This document shows positions 15,121-27,319 of a DNA stretch of 64,000 nucleotides, piece after piece. The stretch covers positions 868,001 to 932,000 of the forward strand of contig NW_024881536.1 in assembly GCF_019059575.1 (NCBI RefSeq), given 5' to 3'. Both the position numbers and the translations under genes were made by a program. The DNA is from Amphibalanus amphitrite. Lineage: Eukaryota; Arthropoda; Thecostraca; Balanomorpha; Balanidae. How positions within the stretch are numbered: position 1 is the first letter of the stretch; every line of letters starts with the position of its first letter. A model generated the notes under the pieces. It did not search any database, was not told the origin of the DNA, and worked only from the letters and a program-made list of their open reading frames with translations.

Positions 15121-16616
15121 GGATGACAGCGCATTCTCGTACGTTGCACCTCATGTAAATTGCTTCGGTAAATCAAGTCAATTCATTTCAGATAAGTGGC
15201 AATTTCCTATGAACAAAAAAATGTTTTTGGAGAACTGCTTAAAGCAGTACTGTTTGGATTTCGTTTATCAAATTAGTTTCACCTCGGACAAAAAAGCCCT
15301 GATTTACTTGAAAAGAATGATTGAATGGCGTAACTGATGATTCGATATCAGACAATTGGAAGCCATTCGCTGTATTTATGTCAGGCTATCGAGGGAAACA
15401 TTCGTATAGCGACCTTGCCGGGTCCGTTCAGAGTCGACCCAGGTCCCGGTGCCGGTGGGTGCACCAATTGAGAAGTTCCGCAGCCTCCTCTGTTTGAATA
15501 AATGTGATCTGGAAGTTGGGCTCCGGAGTTGAACGTTCATTTCCCTTCGATACTTCGTAGAATTGCTTAATTGCAAGCGCCTTAGATGAAAGTGGTACGT
15601 CTTCGACTGAGATGTCCGCCCATTGCGCGAATTCGACCTCCATGGTCATGAACAATTGATTACTTGAAAACTGTTTTCCCAGTCTAGTTAATTGTCTTCA
15701 TTGACTTAACAAGGACGTTTTGAACGTGTTTTGAAGCGTTCATTTTCGGTGAGCCGCTTATTTCAATGTTCGTTGCACCCAATGTTCCATTTTTATCATC
15801 GTTGTTAATCGTTATGCACTATTACTGTGAACAGTAACTGTTCTCGCAACCGTGACCTTCTGGTACATGCGTGTTTTAAAAGTACAACTTCACTTGAGGT
15901 AAGTCACTTGTACTTAGTCTTAGAGTCATCTGGTAGACTGAGGTTTCCGCGTCTCTTGCGAACAATTAAACAAGAGCACTACACAATTACACATTTCCTA
16001 ACAGACAGTCTGACCCTAGCGCCCTGGTTGTCACGCGGTCCATCATTTAGTGGCCTGTTCCCAGCTGACCCAGACGACTCGCCGCGGGGCCGGGACCGCC
16101 GCTCTCTGGCCGTCCGTGACTAGGAGCCATGAGCTCTGCGCCGAGACCGTCCATCTCCGTCGATGCTGCAGCTGCTGCACTCGCCGATAGCCATCAGCCA
16201 TGCTTTACCTAATGACGTGATAAGTGCCCATAATTACATCAGCGACCGCCGCGAAAGCGACCGTCTCGCCGGAAACACCGGGAGGATGGCGCGCAGATCG
16301 TAGATCTCACTGCGATTGGCTCTGTGGTGAACCCAATATAGGTGATCCAGACGGCCGCGGGGCACACTGCTAGCGGCAGGAATGATGACCTGGGCATGCA
16401 CGAGCCGAGGAAGGGTGCCTGTCGAGACGCACGGGCCGGCCGGGGGAACTCGGTCCGATCACGCCACCACCGCCGCCGGCGCCGCAGCCGAGCCAGACTA
16501 CATCAATATCCCTGTGGTACGTCACGGAGAATCTGTAAACAGGCCATCCGTGATCCGGCGCGATGTAATCACGGCTGAAGAGCCGGTACGGCCCGAGCGG
16601 CGGACTGAGCGGGGAG
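15121..16616. other. unassigned DNA with one possible coding fragment
   Basis: AT-rich on the left, with a plus-strand frame continuing from the MITE to about 15337. GC-rich from about 16000 to 16610. Apart from the minus-strand frame listed separately I see no gene. It ends at the GGATG duplication of the element beginning at 16622. Confidence 0.4.
15428..15697 (-). CDS. unrecognised open frame, possible exon or decayed ORF fragment
   Basis: The frame is open on the minus strand from 15697 to a TGA at 15428. The first Met is at 15655, giving 75 residues. Unlike most frames here it is not in a repeat and its composition resembles a soluble protein: acidic, with segments such as EFAQWADISVEDVPLSSKAL and NFQITFIQTEEAAELLNW. 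I do not recognise the family and can name no domain. It could be an exon, a fragment of an old element or virus-derived sequence, or chance. No convincing splice acceptor was identified. Confidence 0.2.
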   Translation of the reverse strand, partial: RQLTRLGKQFSSNQLFMTMEVEFAQWADISVEDVPLSSKALAIKQFYEVSKGNERSTPEPNFQITFIQTEEAAELLNWCTHRHRDLGRL

Positions 16617-17046
16617 GGATGCACAGTGGCCCTTTTTCCGAATTAGCGCGCATAAATTCAAAATATTTTTTTTTTCTCTTTTTTTGAGAAAAAAGCAGTC
16701 TAATCATATGCAAAACATTCCAAACTCTCCGATGGTGCCATTTTTGCCTCCTAAAATATAATCATCGTTGGTAAAACTGACCGCAAAATCGAAGTTTGTC
16801 GAGAGGCGCGCGGACACCACCGGTGGACCCTAAAAAGTAGGGTGAGATGAACATCAATTTGTAAGACTTTGGATGAGAAAATATTAAAAATTAGTGGCAT
16901 GGCTGTGAAGCTGAGTTTACGTAGAAGCCCTAGAAACCACTATTTTCATTGTATAAATTTAAATAGACCACTTTTGCCGAATATTGTGGACGCAATAACA
17001 GGACAATTATTAACTGGAGATGGCGGCATACATGTGAAGCTTTATG

Positions 17047-18237
17047 TTAACCCGCGCCCGGCTGGGGGTCCTGGATTTCCACGCCCTGCTGGGGGGGTGT
17101 TTGAACACCCCCCTTCTAACTCGGCTCCTGGGCCACGTAGCGATACGCGGAAGGCGGCGTTCGAAAGAGCGTCAAAAATAATGAGGAAATCACTTCAGTC
17201 AATTTTTTGATCAGGTCAAAGGTCAGGTCACCAGAGGTCATTGAAGGCAAAATTTCGCCGATTTCCAGGTCGAATGTCGACAATTTCCAAGAAGCCAAAG
17301 CATAACTCGGGAACCAATAGAGCTACAGCACCGCGGAGAAGCGCATTCGATAGCCCTATTAACGCCCTTTCTGAGTAATTATCTCAGATTTGACCTAACG
17401 TCAACGGTTTTGCCTGCAGGGGGCAAAAGCTGCAAAAATAGCCGATTTTTTCGGAAACAGTTTTTCTGCAATAACTTTTGACCCAAGCCTTGTAGGAGCT
17501 TACTTTTACCGGCATCGTGTTCCTCTCGTCAAGACGCATCGAATGAACTATAATTTGACCTTGAAAGGTCAACTTGAAAATTTGACCTCAGGTCAAGGTC
17601 ATGACCTGACCGGAAAGGGTCATGTTGCATATCAGTCGATCCGTATCGTCGAACTGAACACATCTAAGGCGTTTTCATCGCTCTAGCATGCCTCTATCAA
17701 AAGTTATTTGCGAAAAACTGTTAGATACCATTCGTGACCTAAGATGACCTCAGGGCATAAACAGGGGTCACGTACACCATTTTCATGTCCAGTGTGTCTA
17801 AACTACTTGTAATTCAGTGTTTGGGAGTGTTAATAATGTCTTTCGTCCAAAAGAGGCGCATTTCAATTTTCTCCCATTGACTTATAATGGGGAGGTCGCA
17901 AAATTGACCTGACCTTAGGTCATCGATATCGAAATTCTGAGATATACATTTTGTACATGCTGTTACTCTTAGCAATCGCTGAAAGTTTCAAAGCGATCGG
18001 TCACTCGGTGTAGCTATGACAGACATTGAAACTTTTTATGAGGTGAGGTCACTTCAAGTGACCTGGTGACCTGACCTTGAATGACCTTGGTCTGAAATTT
18101 TCACAACATGTGTAGAATTGATGTATGATAAGGTGTACCAAAAACGGCGGCGCTCCGCGCCGCCGTTTTTGAGATATTCGCGAAAAACCACAAGGGGGGT
18201 GTTCAAACACCCCCCCCCCCAGCAGGGCGCGGGTTAA
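17047..18237 (+). mobile_element. GGTCA-rich TTAA element (copy a)
   Basis: TTAA at 17047-17050 and 18234-18237 flanks ends CCCGCGCCC and GGGCGCGGG. Inside the ends are G/C tracts with inverted blocks (GTGTTTGAACACCCC on the left, GTTCAAACACCCC on the right). The body is rich in AGGTCA/TGACCT half-sites, e.g. 17214-17240 and 18044-18092. A GC hairpin lies near the right end (GGCGGCGCTCCGCGCCGCC, about 18145-18167). There is no ORF, so it is non-autonomous. A TTAA target with CCC-initial TIRs suggests a piggyBac-like parent; this is inference. It is inserted inside the CACAGTG element. Confidence 0.85.
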
Positions 18238-18403
18238 GTAGCACACTCTGGAACATGTCGTATTATACATCGTTCGAATCGCCGATCTCTTCTGACCATG
18301 TCCACCAAAGGACATCGCGCCATTTTGCGCCATTTTGCTTCTACGGTGGATAACGTGAGCCAGTTCAGTCCGCGAGCGGCTGTGGCTCCTGTTCGATACG
18401 ACA

Positions 18404-18437
18404 GCTTCGAGCCAGGTTCATTGACCTGGCTCGAAGC
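18404..18437. repeat. 14-bp perfect stem-loop
   Basis: GCTTCGAGCCAGGT (18404-18417), a 6-nt loop, then the exact complement ACCTGGCTCGAAGC (18424-18437). It lies in the body of the CACAGTG element. No U-run follows, so a Pol III or bacterial-type terminator is not suggested. Confidence 0.9.
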
Positions 18438-19002
18438 AGGTGTCACCTGGTGTGCGCCTAAATGTGGCTTGGCTTTTGCCATAAGATGTGCTAATTGAAA
18501 TGTCATGTAGGCATAACGCTGTGCCCAATAAAAACTGCCCGATTTCTTGTCGCGTTTGATGTCCAAGCCGCACAAGTCCCGTGGTCGGCTTAAGATCTAA
18601 CGTCAAAAGCGCCTATGTGTTTGTATTGTTCGCGTCGCGCTGACCCTAGTTGCTGCCCGGCCGGGGCCGACTAACGGTGGCTGGCAACAGCTGCAGATGC
18701 GGTCACGTGACGCCCTGGGGCGTCCTGGCCGGTCAGTGCAGCGCGGTCGGCTGGCGGGCTCGCCACACTTGCGTTCGGAGCGGCCTGGGCCGGCGGGCGA
18801 GCCGTGCGAACGTGCGCCAAATCTTGGGCCGAGCAGCCTGTCGCTGTTGGGCCGAATCTCCTTGGGCAGTTCCGGTTCGTTTCTTTTCTTCTCTTTGCAT
18901 TGGCAGGGAATACGTCCTTGATCACGTGGTGATGTCTTGCACTACTTTCAGGTAATGTGGGAATTAATGCGTGCTAATTCTGAAAAGGGCCACTGTGGGA
19001 TG

Positions 19003-20345
19003 GTGAGGATAGCGGGGTACCACGGGCCGGCCGCCCAGCAGGCAGTGCCGCGGGCCGCCCGGGATGGATCGGAGCGCCGCGGGCCGCCGTGGCTCGGTAT
19101 TGGCCATTAGCGTCTGGTTAGGGCAGATGGAGCGCCGCGATACAGCCGAGAAGTGGACAGATCGGGACGGCCAGTCGCGCCGCTGAGTTGTGCTATTGGG
19201 GTTTAATTATACGGACCGCGGAGAGGACCGCGTTCCAGGCGGTTATAGTCGGCACAGCACGCCGCCGTAAGTCAGGCGAAGTCGTAAATTGGGGGAGAAA
19301 TTGGCAGACTGCAGAGAAAACAGCATAGTGCATGTTCGATGATGGAGTTAAACTCTTCACCCAAGAAGAACCAGAAAGTATTCATAGCAACTCAACGGCT
19401 AAATTTCCAGACGACGAAAATTCGTTTTAACGTTTTTAACAGTGCGCGAAGCAAATACGATAAGTAAAAAAGATAGTGTTCCTGATCTTATCTTAGTGAG
19501 AGGCCGCTTAAATGAAGCGTCTATAACACCTACTTGGTTTTTCATTCCTATATTTTTTTTTTTTTACAAAAGCGACCGTCACAGTCTGATTCTATCCCAT
19601 CTTGCGTTTTACTTTCCACTATCTTTACCTACACGAAGAATCCTGGTTTGGCTAGTGCAAGCAGACACTCTTATATCTATATGTGATGTATGATGCTATC
19701 GAATTCGACCTTTAACTATTTAGACGTTGATGACGGGTAGAACCGCATGCACGCGTATAGGTGGCAATTTGGGAGGTATTCACTGTTCAGCTGCAATTTT
19801 ACGAGCCGGTAAAGAAGAACATCCTTCAAACGCAATCATAATTATGATTGAAAGTCTGGTGTGAAGTAACCGGCGGACTTGCGAAGATCGATTAGGTCCG
19901 CCGATGGATTGCCTCACAGATATCGATTGCCTTTTATCGATTGAACTGCTCGCTCGCGGCACTCCGAGCAAGACCGAAACGAGGGCGCCTGCCGACTTAA
20001 ATGTGATGTTCGTATTTTGAAATTGGCTTGTTGCACATCGTGTGCCCGCCTGTTCACTAGCGTGTTCACAGATGTATGCATGAGTCGGTACATAAAGCGA
20101 ACGGCTACAGCCGGTTGACACGCAGGTACTACAGGAAGAGCAGTCAAAAGCGGTCCGTAAAACGCTGTTCGCACGTCGCGGACAGTGTTTTCACCGACCC
20201 CTGACGTCTTCATCGAGTACCGACTCCGTGAGACGGCGCACCAGCAAACTGCTATGCTGTTCGAGCTACATATTCCCACGGTGACCACGTGATGTGATGG
20301 AGACTGTCAGCCGATTAAAAGAGCACAGCGCAGATTTTCGATTAT
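19003..20345. other. unassigned DNA
   Basis: GC-rich at 19010-19270, then AT-richer. Open frames reach 124 codons on the minus strand (about 19914-20288) without recognisable motifs. No TIR pair was found. Confidence 0.45.
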
Positions 20346-21553
20346 TTAACCCGGCAGGCGGTGGGCCTACCAGCCACCTTCCGCGCGGTGGGGGGCATTT
20401 TTTTGCCCCCCCCCCCCTGTATCTCCGAAACTACTGGACGGATCCGGAAAATTCAAACGGCGTTCGATAGCCCTGTCAAATTTGTCGAGCGAAACCAAAT
20501 TGCATTGACCTCGGGGTCACCGATGACGTCACAGGTCAGGTCAAAGATAAAATGTTTCACCGTTCACGGGGCTTCTAGGGAAAGTGCTATAACACCGAGT
20601 AAAACGCATTTTGTCGAAAATCAGCGATAAGGCGTCAGTTGTCTAGTACATATGTTGCTATTAGAGGTCACTGGTCATACCAGGTCAGGTCACAGGTCAG
20701 GTCACCAAGGGTCACCAAGGGTCACCACATGAACCCAACTTTACTAAGGTTGTGCGATGCATGTTTTATGGCCAGTTTTTCATTTCCAACTCAATGGTAT
20801 TGGTTATAAGACCATCAGGTACGGTTTTGGTCACTTTCTGGTGGAGGTCAGGCCAAAGTCAGGTCAAAAAAGGTCAAATTTCAAAGTTGATGTTTTTGCA
20901 TAAAATGGGTAGGTATCGATCCGATGCAGCTCGTCACGGGGAGTCTAATGGTGGTCTTTGTTTTGCGTTACGAGGTCCAGAATCGCTAAAAATTGAGTTT
21001 GAAAATTTGACGTCATCAATTTTGAACAGTTTTTTTTTTCGCTATAACTTGGCCAAAAAAAGAGGTATTGATCTCAAATTTGGTGTGTAGATAGAAGGCG
21101 GTAGGGACTATCACATATATTCCGTTTTTTTTTCAAAATTCAAAAAACTTTTTGGATTTTTCGGCCATTATTTTCAAAAAATCTATTTTTTGATTTTTGG
21201 GGGTCAAAATAAAAAAATCGAAAAACTGAAACAGCAGTTTTGTAGCCCTCTTGATTCCACACCTTTTATGTCTGAATCATTTTTCTGTATCTCTAAAGTT
21301 GTAGGCCTGACAGCTCTTCCCGCGAAACCTTTTTTTTGGGTCGAAAATGACAAAAATGACGTCACTCTGACGTCATTAGCGGCCAACCTATCATAGCCTT
21401 TGGAAAAAAAATTGGTCACCGTGTGCGCTAGCTACTCCCGGGAGGGTACTGAAAGTTTGGTGACGATCGGCGCAGCGGTTCTCGAAATATATCGAAAAAA
21501 CTAAAGGGGGGGGGGGCAAAAAATGCCCCCCCCCCCACCGCCTGGAAGGTTAA
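20346..21553 (+). mobile_element. GGTCA-rich TTAA element (copy b)
   Basis: TTAA at 20346-20349 and 21550-21553. The ends are CCCGGCAGGCGGTGGG and, on the right, CCCACCGCCTGGAAGG. G/C tracts just inside (around 20388-20417 and 21506-21538) can pair around ATTTTTTTGCCCC or GCAAAAAATGCCCC. The body carries direct AGGTCA repeats and four TGACGTCA octamers (20524-20531, 21008-21015, 21357-21364, 21368-21375). Much of it aligns with copies at 41700, 43952 and 48948. No ORF of transposase type. Confidence 0.87.
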
Positions 21554-23602
21554 CAATCTTATACCTACTGCAGCCTATAGGCCGCTCCCCAAGGCGTATG
21601 AAGCTTTCTGCCTTCTGCGAATTCACTTTACCATGTCAGGCTGTAACTTCCAGACGATAAACACATTACGACTATCAGGGCAACAGCTAAACCGGCAATG
21701 CATCTAATTATATTTAATTATCATAGACTGCTGGCATCCATGAGAACAGCCAATGAAATCGAGCCACTCACCTCAGTGGTTTGGTGTGACGGTGTCATCC
21801 CAATCCACATACTCTCTATATAGTCCGCGTCCGTCCACCGAAGGGTGTGGTCCTCCTCACCATGCCGTGGTGCGAACAGTGCCGTGAGCCCTCCGCGGCC
21901 GTCTGGCACCTCTCCAGAGGGCCGAGTATGGTTTATGGCTCGTAAACGGCACCCGGACGGCCTCTCGGCCCGTTCTCGAGGACCCGCAGCCGCGCATGGA
22001 GGGCGGCCACGGCTCCTCGTCAGGGTGCAGCGCTGACGGCACGGCCGTGCCACGAATGGGTGATGCTGAAAGATAGTAAACTCCGACACATAGAGACCTT
22101 TCGTCACATTTCACGATCGGAAAAGTAAGTGTTTAGATAGATTTGTGCATGTTTGTTGGCGCATTTAGTGAACGGCCTTGTGTGTAATCGGTGATGACGG
22201 TAACTGCTAGCGATACAGGTGTTCGGCTCGCCTGCTGGCTGCATCAGCAGCACCGCATTTATTTCACTTCTTTCACGCCGCTTCACATGATTTGTTTTAA
22301 TATCCCAGGCCATTATCCTTGTTAGTTGTGGCAACTGCTTTGCGCTTTGAGCTGGCGCATACAAAGTTGCTGCTTACGTCCCTTCTGTCGATACCCTGTC
22401 ATCACAATTTGAGATACACCTGACGCCAACATCGTACGAGCAATAACAATTACCGCGCGGCGGCCTCCTTAGCGCCGGCGAGCGCAACCGGCCCGCCGCT
22501 CTCGGCGCCAATAAATATAACAAACAAACCGCGGCGTCATGCATTTTAATGCGGCCGTTTCTGCACGTCATCGGCGGCGTCAGCGCCGACTGTTCTGTCT
22601 GCTGACCGCTGACCGCCGGTGGGCCGGCGCGGTGACGGCCTGCCACCTCCGACCGCACGCGCGCACCACGCGTGACAAGACTGCCGTGTGGCACGCGCCC
22701 CTGTCTGCCGGAGGGCTGGCGGCCAAATCCCGCTGAAGGGAGGCAGCTCACCATGCAGAGCGCCATGACCTCACGCGGCTGCCGGCCGCTGGTGGAGTCG
22801 GCGGCGAGTGCGCGCGGAGCTCTGATTTGAATAATGGCAGGTCGCCGGGGTCAGAGCGGCGTCACCGTGCATATGATCACCGGCGGGGATTAGCATACGT
22901 CCTACGCACTCGACTGGTGTCCGCCGGCCGAGGCAGAGCGGAGCGGCGAGAGACATATAGTCCAGCATGACAATGAGGCCGGAGACTAATTCATTGACGA
23001 TGATGTCATTAGCTTCCTACGTTATGTCTCAAGCAGTTATGTCGCTTGAGCGAAAGTTAACCTACTTCAAAGTTGAAGTTACCGGGCTCCAGCAGTCCGA
23101 AAAAGTTCCACTACATCTTACCCACATTTACCATCCATACATCTTACCCACTTTTTATCATGGAGCGTCCACGTAGATTCAGGAAGGCATCCGACCAGTA
23201 TCATCATCTGACGTTGAGTCTCCAGCCCCGATAATTGATTGCTCACATATTGATTGACAACGAGGCCAGTGGCAATGAATTCACTGCAGAGCTTAAGCTG
23301 TCCGGTAGAAGCTCAGCTAGGCGCCGGGGCCGTGACACCTGTCAGCTGGTTTAGTGTCAGGTCAACAGCTGCAGTAATCCAAGCAATAAAGACAATCAAT
23401 TCAGCGCAGCAGATTACCTGTTCAGAGATGGTGACATCAACATATAATCTGCTAATGCATCTCATTAATGTGTTCTACTCTACTCATCTGCTGGGGTTAA
23501 ATCAAACGAGACAATTCATCCTATTTACGGGGTAGCAAAGAGATCATGTTCACAAGTTACGTTGGTAGCTTATATGTAGAATATCCAAGACAGTTAGGAT
23601 AA
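21554..23602. other. unassigned DNA, partly CpG-rich
   Basis: Includes GC-rich parts (21840-22040 and 22460-22960) with 60-130-codon frames but no recognisable protein motif. Short duplicated phrase ACATCTTACCCA around 23112-23153. It could be promoter-proximal DNA of an unseen gene, but nothing proves it. Confidence 0.4.
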
Positions 23603-25966
23603 ATGATAACAATAACACGTCAAATGTATATTTAACCCTCTAATGCCCACACATAGTTCCACGGTTCCAAAAATTAACACCTTGTGACATATGATTCATT
23701 TTGGGTCCCTTGTTCGAAATCTGATGTCAAATATTTTTTCGCAGTTCAAATTTCGGAAATAAATTTTGTATCAGATATGATACATTGGGCATTCCACTTG
23801 CTAATTTTTAGTGCAGTATCAGACCACACAGAAGGAAGTGAAGACATATATGAGAAAATATATATTATCAAAAATTTCAGTGATAAAAGTGGCAGTTACA
23901 ATGTGTAAAATGCCAACAAGACATCGTTTACTGTGCACCTTTTATCAGAACATTTTCTTAATATTTCATTGGCATTCTTCTTGTATCAAAATGTCCTTTC
24001 AGTCGGTGCTTACTGCTTAGGGAACAACGCTAATCATAGGCATCTACTTACGAGTGCCTTCTATTCCTTCAATTTCCACGATACAGCGCGTTGCACTTGT
24101 GCAATTTTTTCATAATTCAGACATGTGGGCCATGCTTCTCAAACGTAGATGCGTTATGCATACTTGATATATAAATGAAGACATTACAGTTGGCTCGCGG
24201 TAAGTGGTTGAAGTGAAGCAGTTCTGATCCAAAATGCTGGACAGCCTGCCGACGGACCGGGATCAATGCCAAAGACGATGTTGGTTTATCTCCACGATAG
24301 CCGGACAATCCCTGGTGACTGAAACCCTCAGCCTGTGAATCGTCAGACGTCAGTTACTACTTTGAATGGTCGTGCGGTCCTGATGTCATCAGCGTCAGTA
24401 TAACAGCCGCGCACTGACCAGTGCAGTAACCGTTGTACGTGTCAGACAACAAAGGTACAGGTAACTGTGCACCGATCGGCAGGAACTTGCACAATGTTCA
24501 TTGACCTCATATGGAGGTGAGCATACGCATTACGCAATGCCGTAACTTCTATTCTTATGGTCAGTACAAAAGTAGTATCCATGTTTTAGTATAATCCTTT
24601 TTGTTTAGTGACACTCAGCTACCATAGTTGGCGGCTTATGTCAATATATGACAACAAATGACATACCTGGCAGTGAAAATGCTTGCCAGGTGTCAGGCAC
24701 CTGCTGGAACCTGGCAGCAGTGCATGGTTGCCTACTTAGATAGGAAATCAAAGGAACCACGCCCTTCGGTCCTGAGTCTGTCTTCATGGCGAGCCCGTTT
24801 AGCGAGCTTCCTCTGAAGATGACGATATAGTTTTCCACTCCACATTCAATCTCTTACTACTGGGATGAACGGAGGAGATTTGAATCGCAAACAAATTGTG
24901 AATCGTTCTCCAATATGAATGAAAAATGCTGGCTGGCTGCTAATGCAAGTCTTCATCCATGCTAAATCCTCCTGTCCCTAACATCAAGTCTCAATTTTTG
25001 GTTTCACGAGTATAAATGCTCGCACGGATGATCGTTCCTTGAAATCAACAAGCTTGTCATCGATAGCATGTCACTCCTAACGTGGTTTTAGAAGATATGG
25101 TCTGCTAGTGTCCTGCAGATCAAAAGGTTCACTATTGTCATCGTCAAACAGTTGCAAAACCATATTCCTAAGAGCGTTAGAAAAGTCGAGATGTATGAGG
25201 CATGTAAGGCCACTCATAGAGAGCTAGATGTTAGAAGATTGACAAGGATGAGAGGCGGCATAAGCGTACCAATATCGTTATGTTTTAAGTCTGGAGCGGA
25301 ATAGTCTGGAGCATCTGGCGCAAGAGGTGCGAACTTCACAAATTTATGCATCTTGTACCATCGTCATTTGCAATGACTCACAGGCCATTGCAATGCTTAC
25401 TCGTATCACCTGAGAAAACTATGGTATTGGCACACCGTATGTTGCAGCGGCGAAAATTTCATAGAAAATATTGGAGTGCTATGCCCACTGTATCATATCT
25501 AGTATCCCCAAAAATAGGGGTCCATATCTTTGACCCTGAAATAGCTGCGATGTTTTGCAACATACTATGATATATGTTGAACATTTGTCTCACAGTATAC
25601 CAAGTTTCTTTCCAAACAACAAATTTTTTGTTTTCTAAATGCTTAAATTTACACTTGCATCTCAAATTGACTTTCAGCAAAGGACAAACTGACCCCCTTC
25701 AAAATCACCTGGTGGGAAACTGAGATATCATTACTTAAAAATTTTGCCACCAGGTGGTTGCCAAGACGTACCACTTCTGATACTGCAGGGTTTTCAACAA
25801 TTTTCACCTCTATGATTAGCAGGCGAATTTTCTGCAAATTGACTTACACATATGATACCGGGGGCACTAGAGGGTTAAACACACACAAAGCTTTCGGTAT
25901 GAAAATACCTTGATCACTGTGTTAACAGAAATGACGTGTGTACATTTGACGTGTTATTGTTATCAT
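23603..25966. repeat. outer 26-bp inverted repeat around a TTAA element
   Basis: ATGATAACAATAACACGTCA plus six more bases (23603-23628) is repeated exactly in inverse at 25941-25966. The TTAA element at 23632-25878 begins only 3 bp inside the left arm and ends 62 bp before the right arm. This looks like the ends of an older foldback or TIR element of about 115 bp that was the insertion target. No clear TSD outside the arms was found. Confidence 0.8.
23632..25878. mobile_element. non-autonomous TTAA transposon, piggyBac-like, 2.25 kb
   Basis: TTAA at 23632-23635 and 25875-25878. The ends are CCCTCTAATGCCC (left) and CCCTCTAGTGCCC (right, reverse-complemented), one mismatch in 13. The CCC start after TTAA is the piggyBac pattern. 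It is unrelated to the GGTCA family and has no AGGTCA clusters. Open frames are 75 codons or fewer with no DDE transposase motif, so it is an internally replaced or decayed derivative. An internal stem CACCTGGTGG/CCACCAGGTG lies at 25706-25756. Confidence 0.82.
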
Positions 25967-27312
25967 ATAGCTTATAGTTGATAATCATAGTCTATCTCGG
26001 CCGATCAGTAGGAAGAGGAGGTAAACGCTACTTGCTGCGAAACACGAAAATAAATATAATGGTGCTCTTGAAATAGTTAGTCAACGCAGAGATCTTCCAT
26101 GCTTCAAAAATACGCCCGGTTATATATGACAAGATATAACCGGTTTTTCCGCGACACAACGAGCGTCTTCTTTGGGGCGGCCCCGGAGCCGGGCCGGCCT
26201 CTGCGAGCAGCGTTCGGCGGCAGGCGGGCGGCCGCCTGCGCCCCCGGGCGGCAAGGCCGCTAAGGCGGCGGCCTCATCTGATTGGTGGAGCGACTTGTGT
26301 CACGTGACGGTGACGGCGCGGGGTTTGAGTGCATTTGCGCGGTCACTCTGTTCTAAGCCGCCCGGTCTGACGCAAGTCAGCGGTGTTCTCGCTCTAAAAT
26401 GTTTTTGCGTTTTACTGCGGTCGTGTTCAGTGGAAGCTGGAAGACATCAAGGGGAGTATAAGTTCGGTTTTATATCAATGTTATATTGATTGACGAGCAT
26501 GTTTTTTTTCCTTTCGGGGTTTTTATGTTTATTTTTTACTGGTTTGTTGTTTCTGTCTTATTTTTTTCATTTTTGGCATGAGGTCTGGTTTTTTGTGTTT
26601 ATGTTATGCTATCACGGTAAGAAGAGGGTCGATGAGCAATGGGTCGGCAAATGCCCGGTATTATAGGTTCTTTGAAGGTTAGATGAAACAACGAAACTTG
26701 GACTGCTGGTAGAAATAGGCTTGGTGTGTTTTTCAGATTTTGGGAGATTGGGTGTAGGTATTTGCTAGGTGTAACATAGCTGTAACTGTTTTTTGTTTCT
26801 TCCCTGGAACGGAGCGCCGGACTTTGCCATTCTACACTCCGTGTGAGTGGAATCAGCTCATGCTTTCTCGGTGTAGCAGCTCAGAGTGCACGGCCTGGCC
26901 GGCGTAGGGTTTTGGTGGCCACGTGGTGTTGGCCGGTGGTTGTGCAGAGAGTTGGTAGAATTGCCGTTTTGTGGTGCCTGGTGTTGGTTGAACTGTGGTT
27001 CCCATACGGGTGAACGGTTACTGGCGTAAGGTGTGCCAGGTGGGCGTACCCCGTGGAGAATGAGCTGCTGGTGATGTTGGCTCTGTCCGAGCGTGTCCGA
27101 GCGGGGTTTTCATTAGTGGGACGGCCTTGAGTGGGTTAGGGATTGTTGATAACAAGAGTACCAACTACCGGGTGAGACTTGAGAGGGTAAATGGAGTTCA
27201 TGCTAAGGATAACCAATGCAATGGCATTGGTCTAAGTTGGTATTGTATCTGGTGTTGATAGGTTGGAATGAAAGGTTTAGTGGGTGATACATGGATGTAC
27301 AGAGGTGATACA
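25967..27312. other. unassigned DNA with stem-loop and CpG-rich patch
   Basis: A 10-bp perfect stem (CCGGTTATAT, 26116-26125, with ATATAACCGG, 26134-26143) is followed by TTTTT. CpG-rich DNA at about 26160-26400 could be a promoter or first exon, but no coding evidence supports that. From about 26490 to 27250 the plus strand is unusually T/G-rich. Confidence 0.4.
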
Positions 27313-27319
27313 GTGGAAC

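Larger units (their letters stand above)
16622..18997. mobile_element. TIR element with CACAGTG termini and 5-bp TSD
   Basis: The left end reads CACAGTGGCCCTTTTTCCGA and the right end, reverse-complemented, CACAGTGGCCCTTTTCAGAA. Similarity continues for about 37 bp (ATTAGCnCGCAT). GGATG flanks both sides (16617-16621 and 18998-19002). Inside sits a complete TTAA element (17047-18237), so the host element is about 1.2 kb and non-autonomous. The first seven bases equal the V(D)J recombination-signal heptamer, and a 5-bp GC-rich TSD is typical of Transib/RAG-type transposons. No clear nonamer and no transposase are visible, so the class is inferred. Confidence 0.72.
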
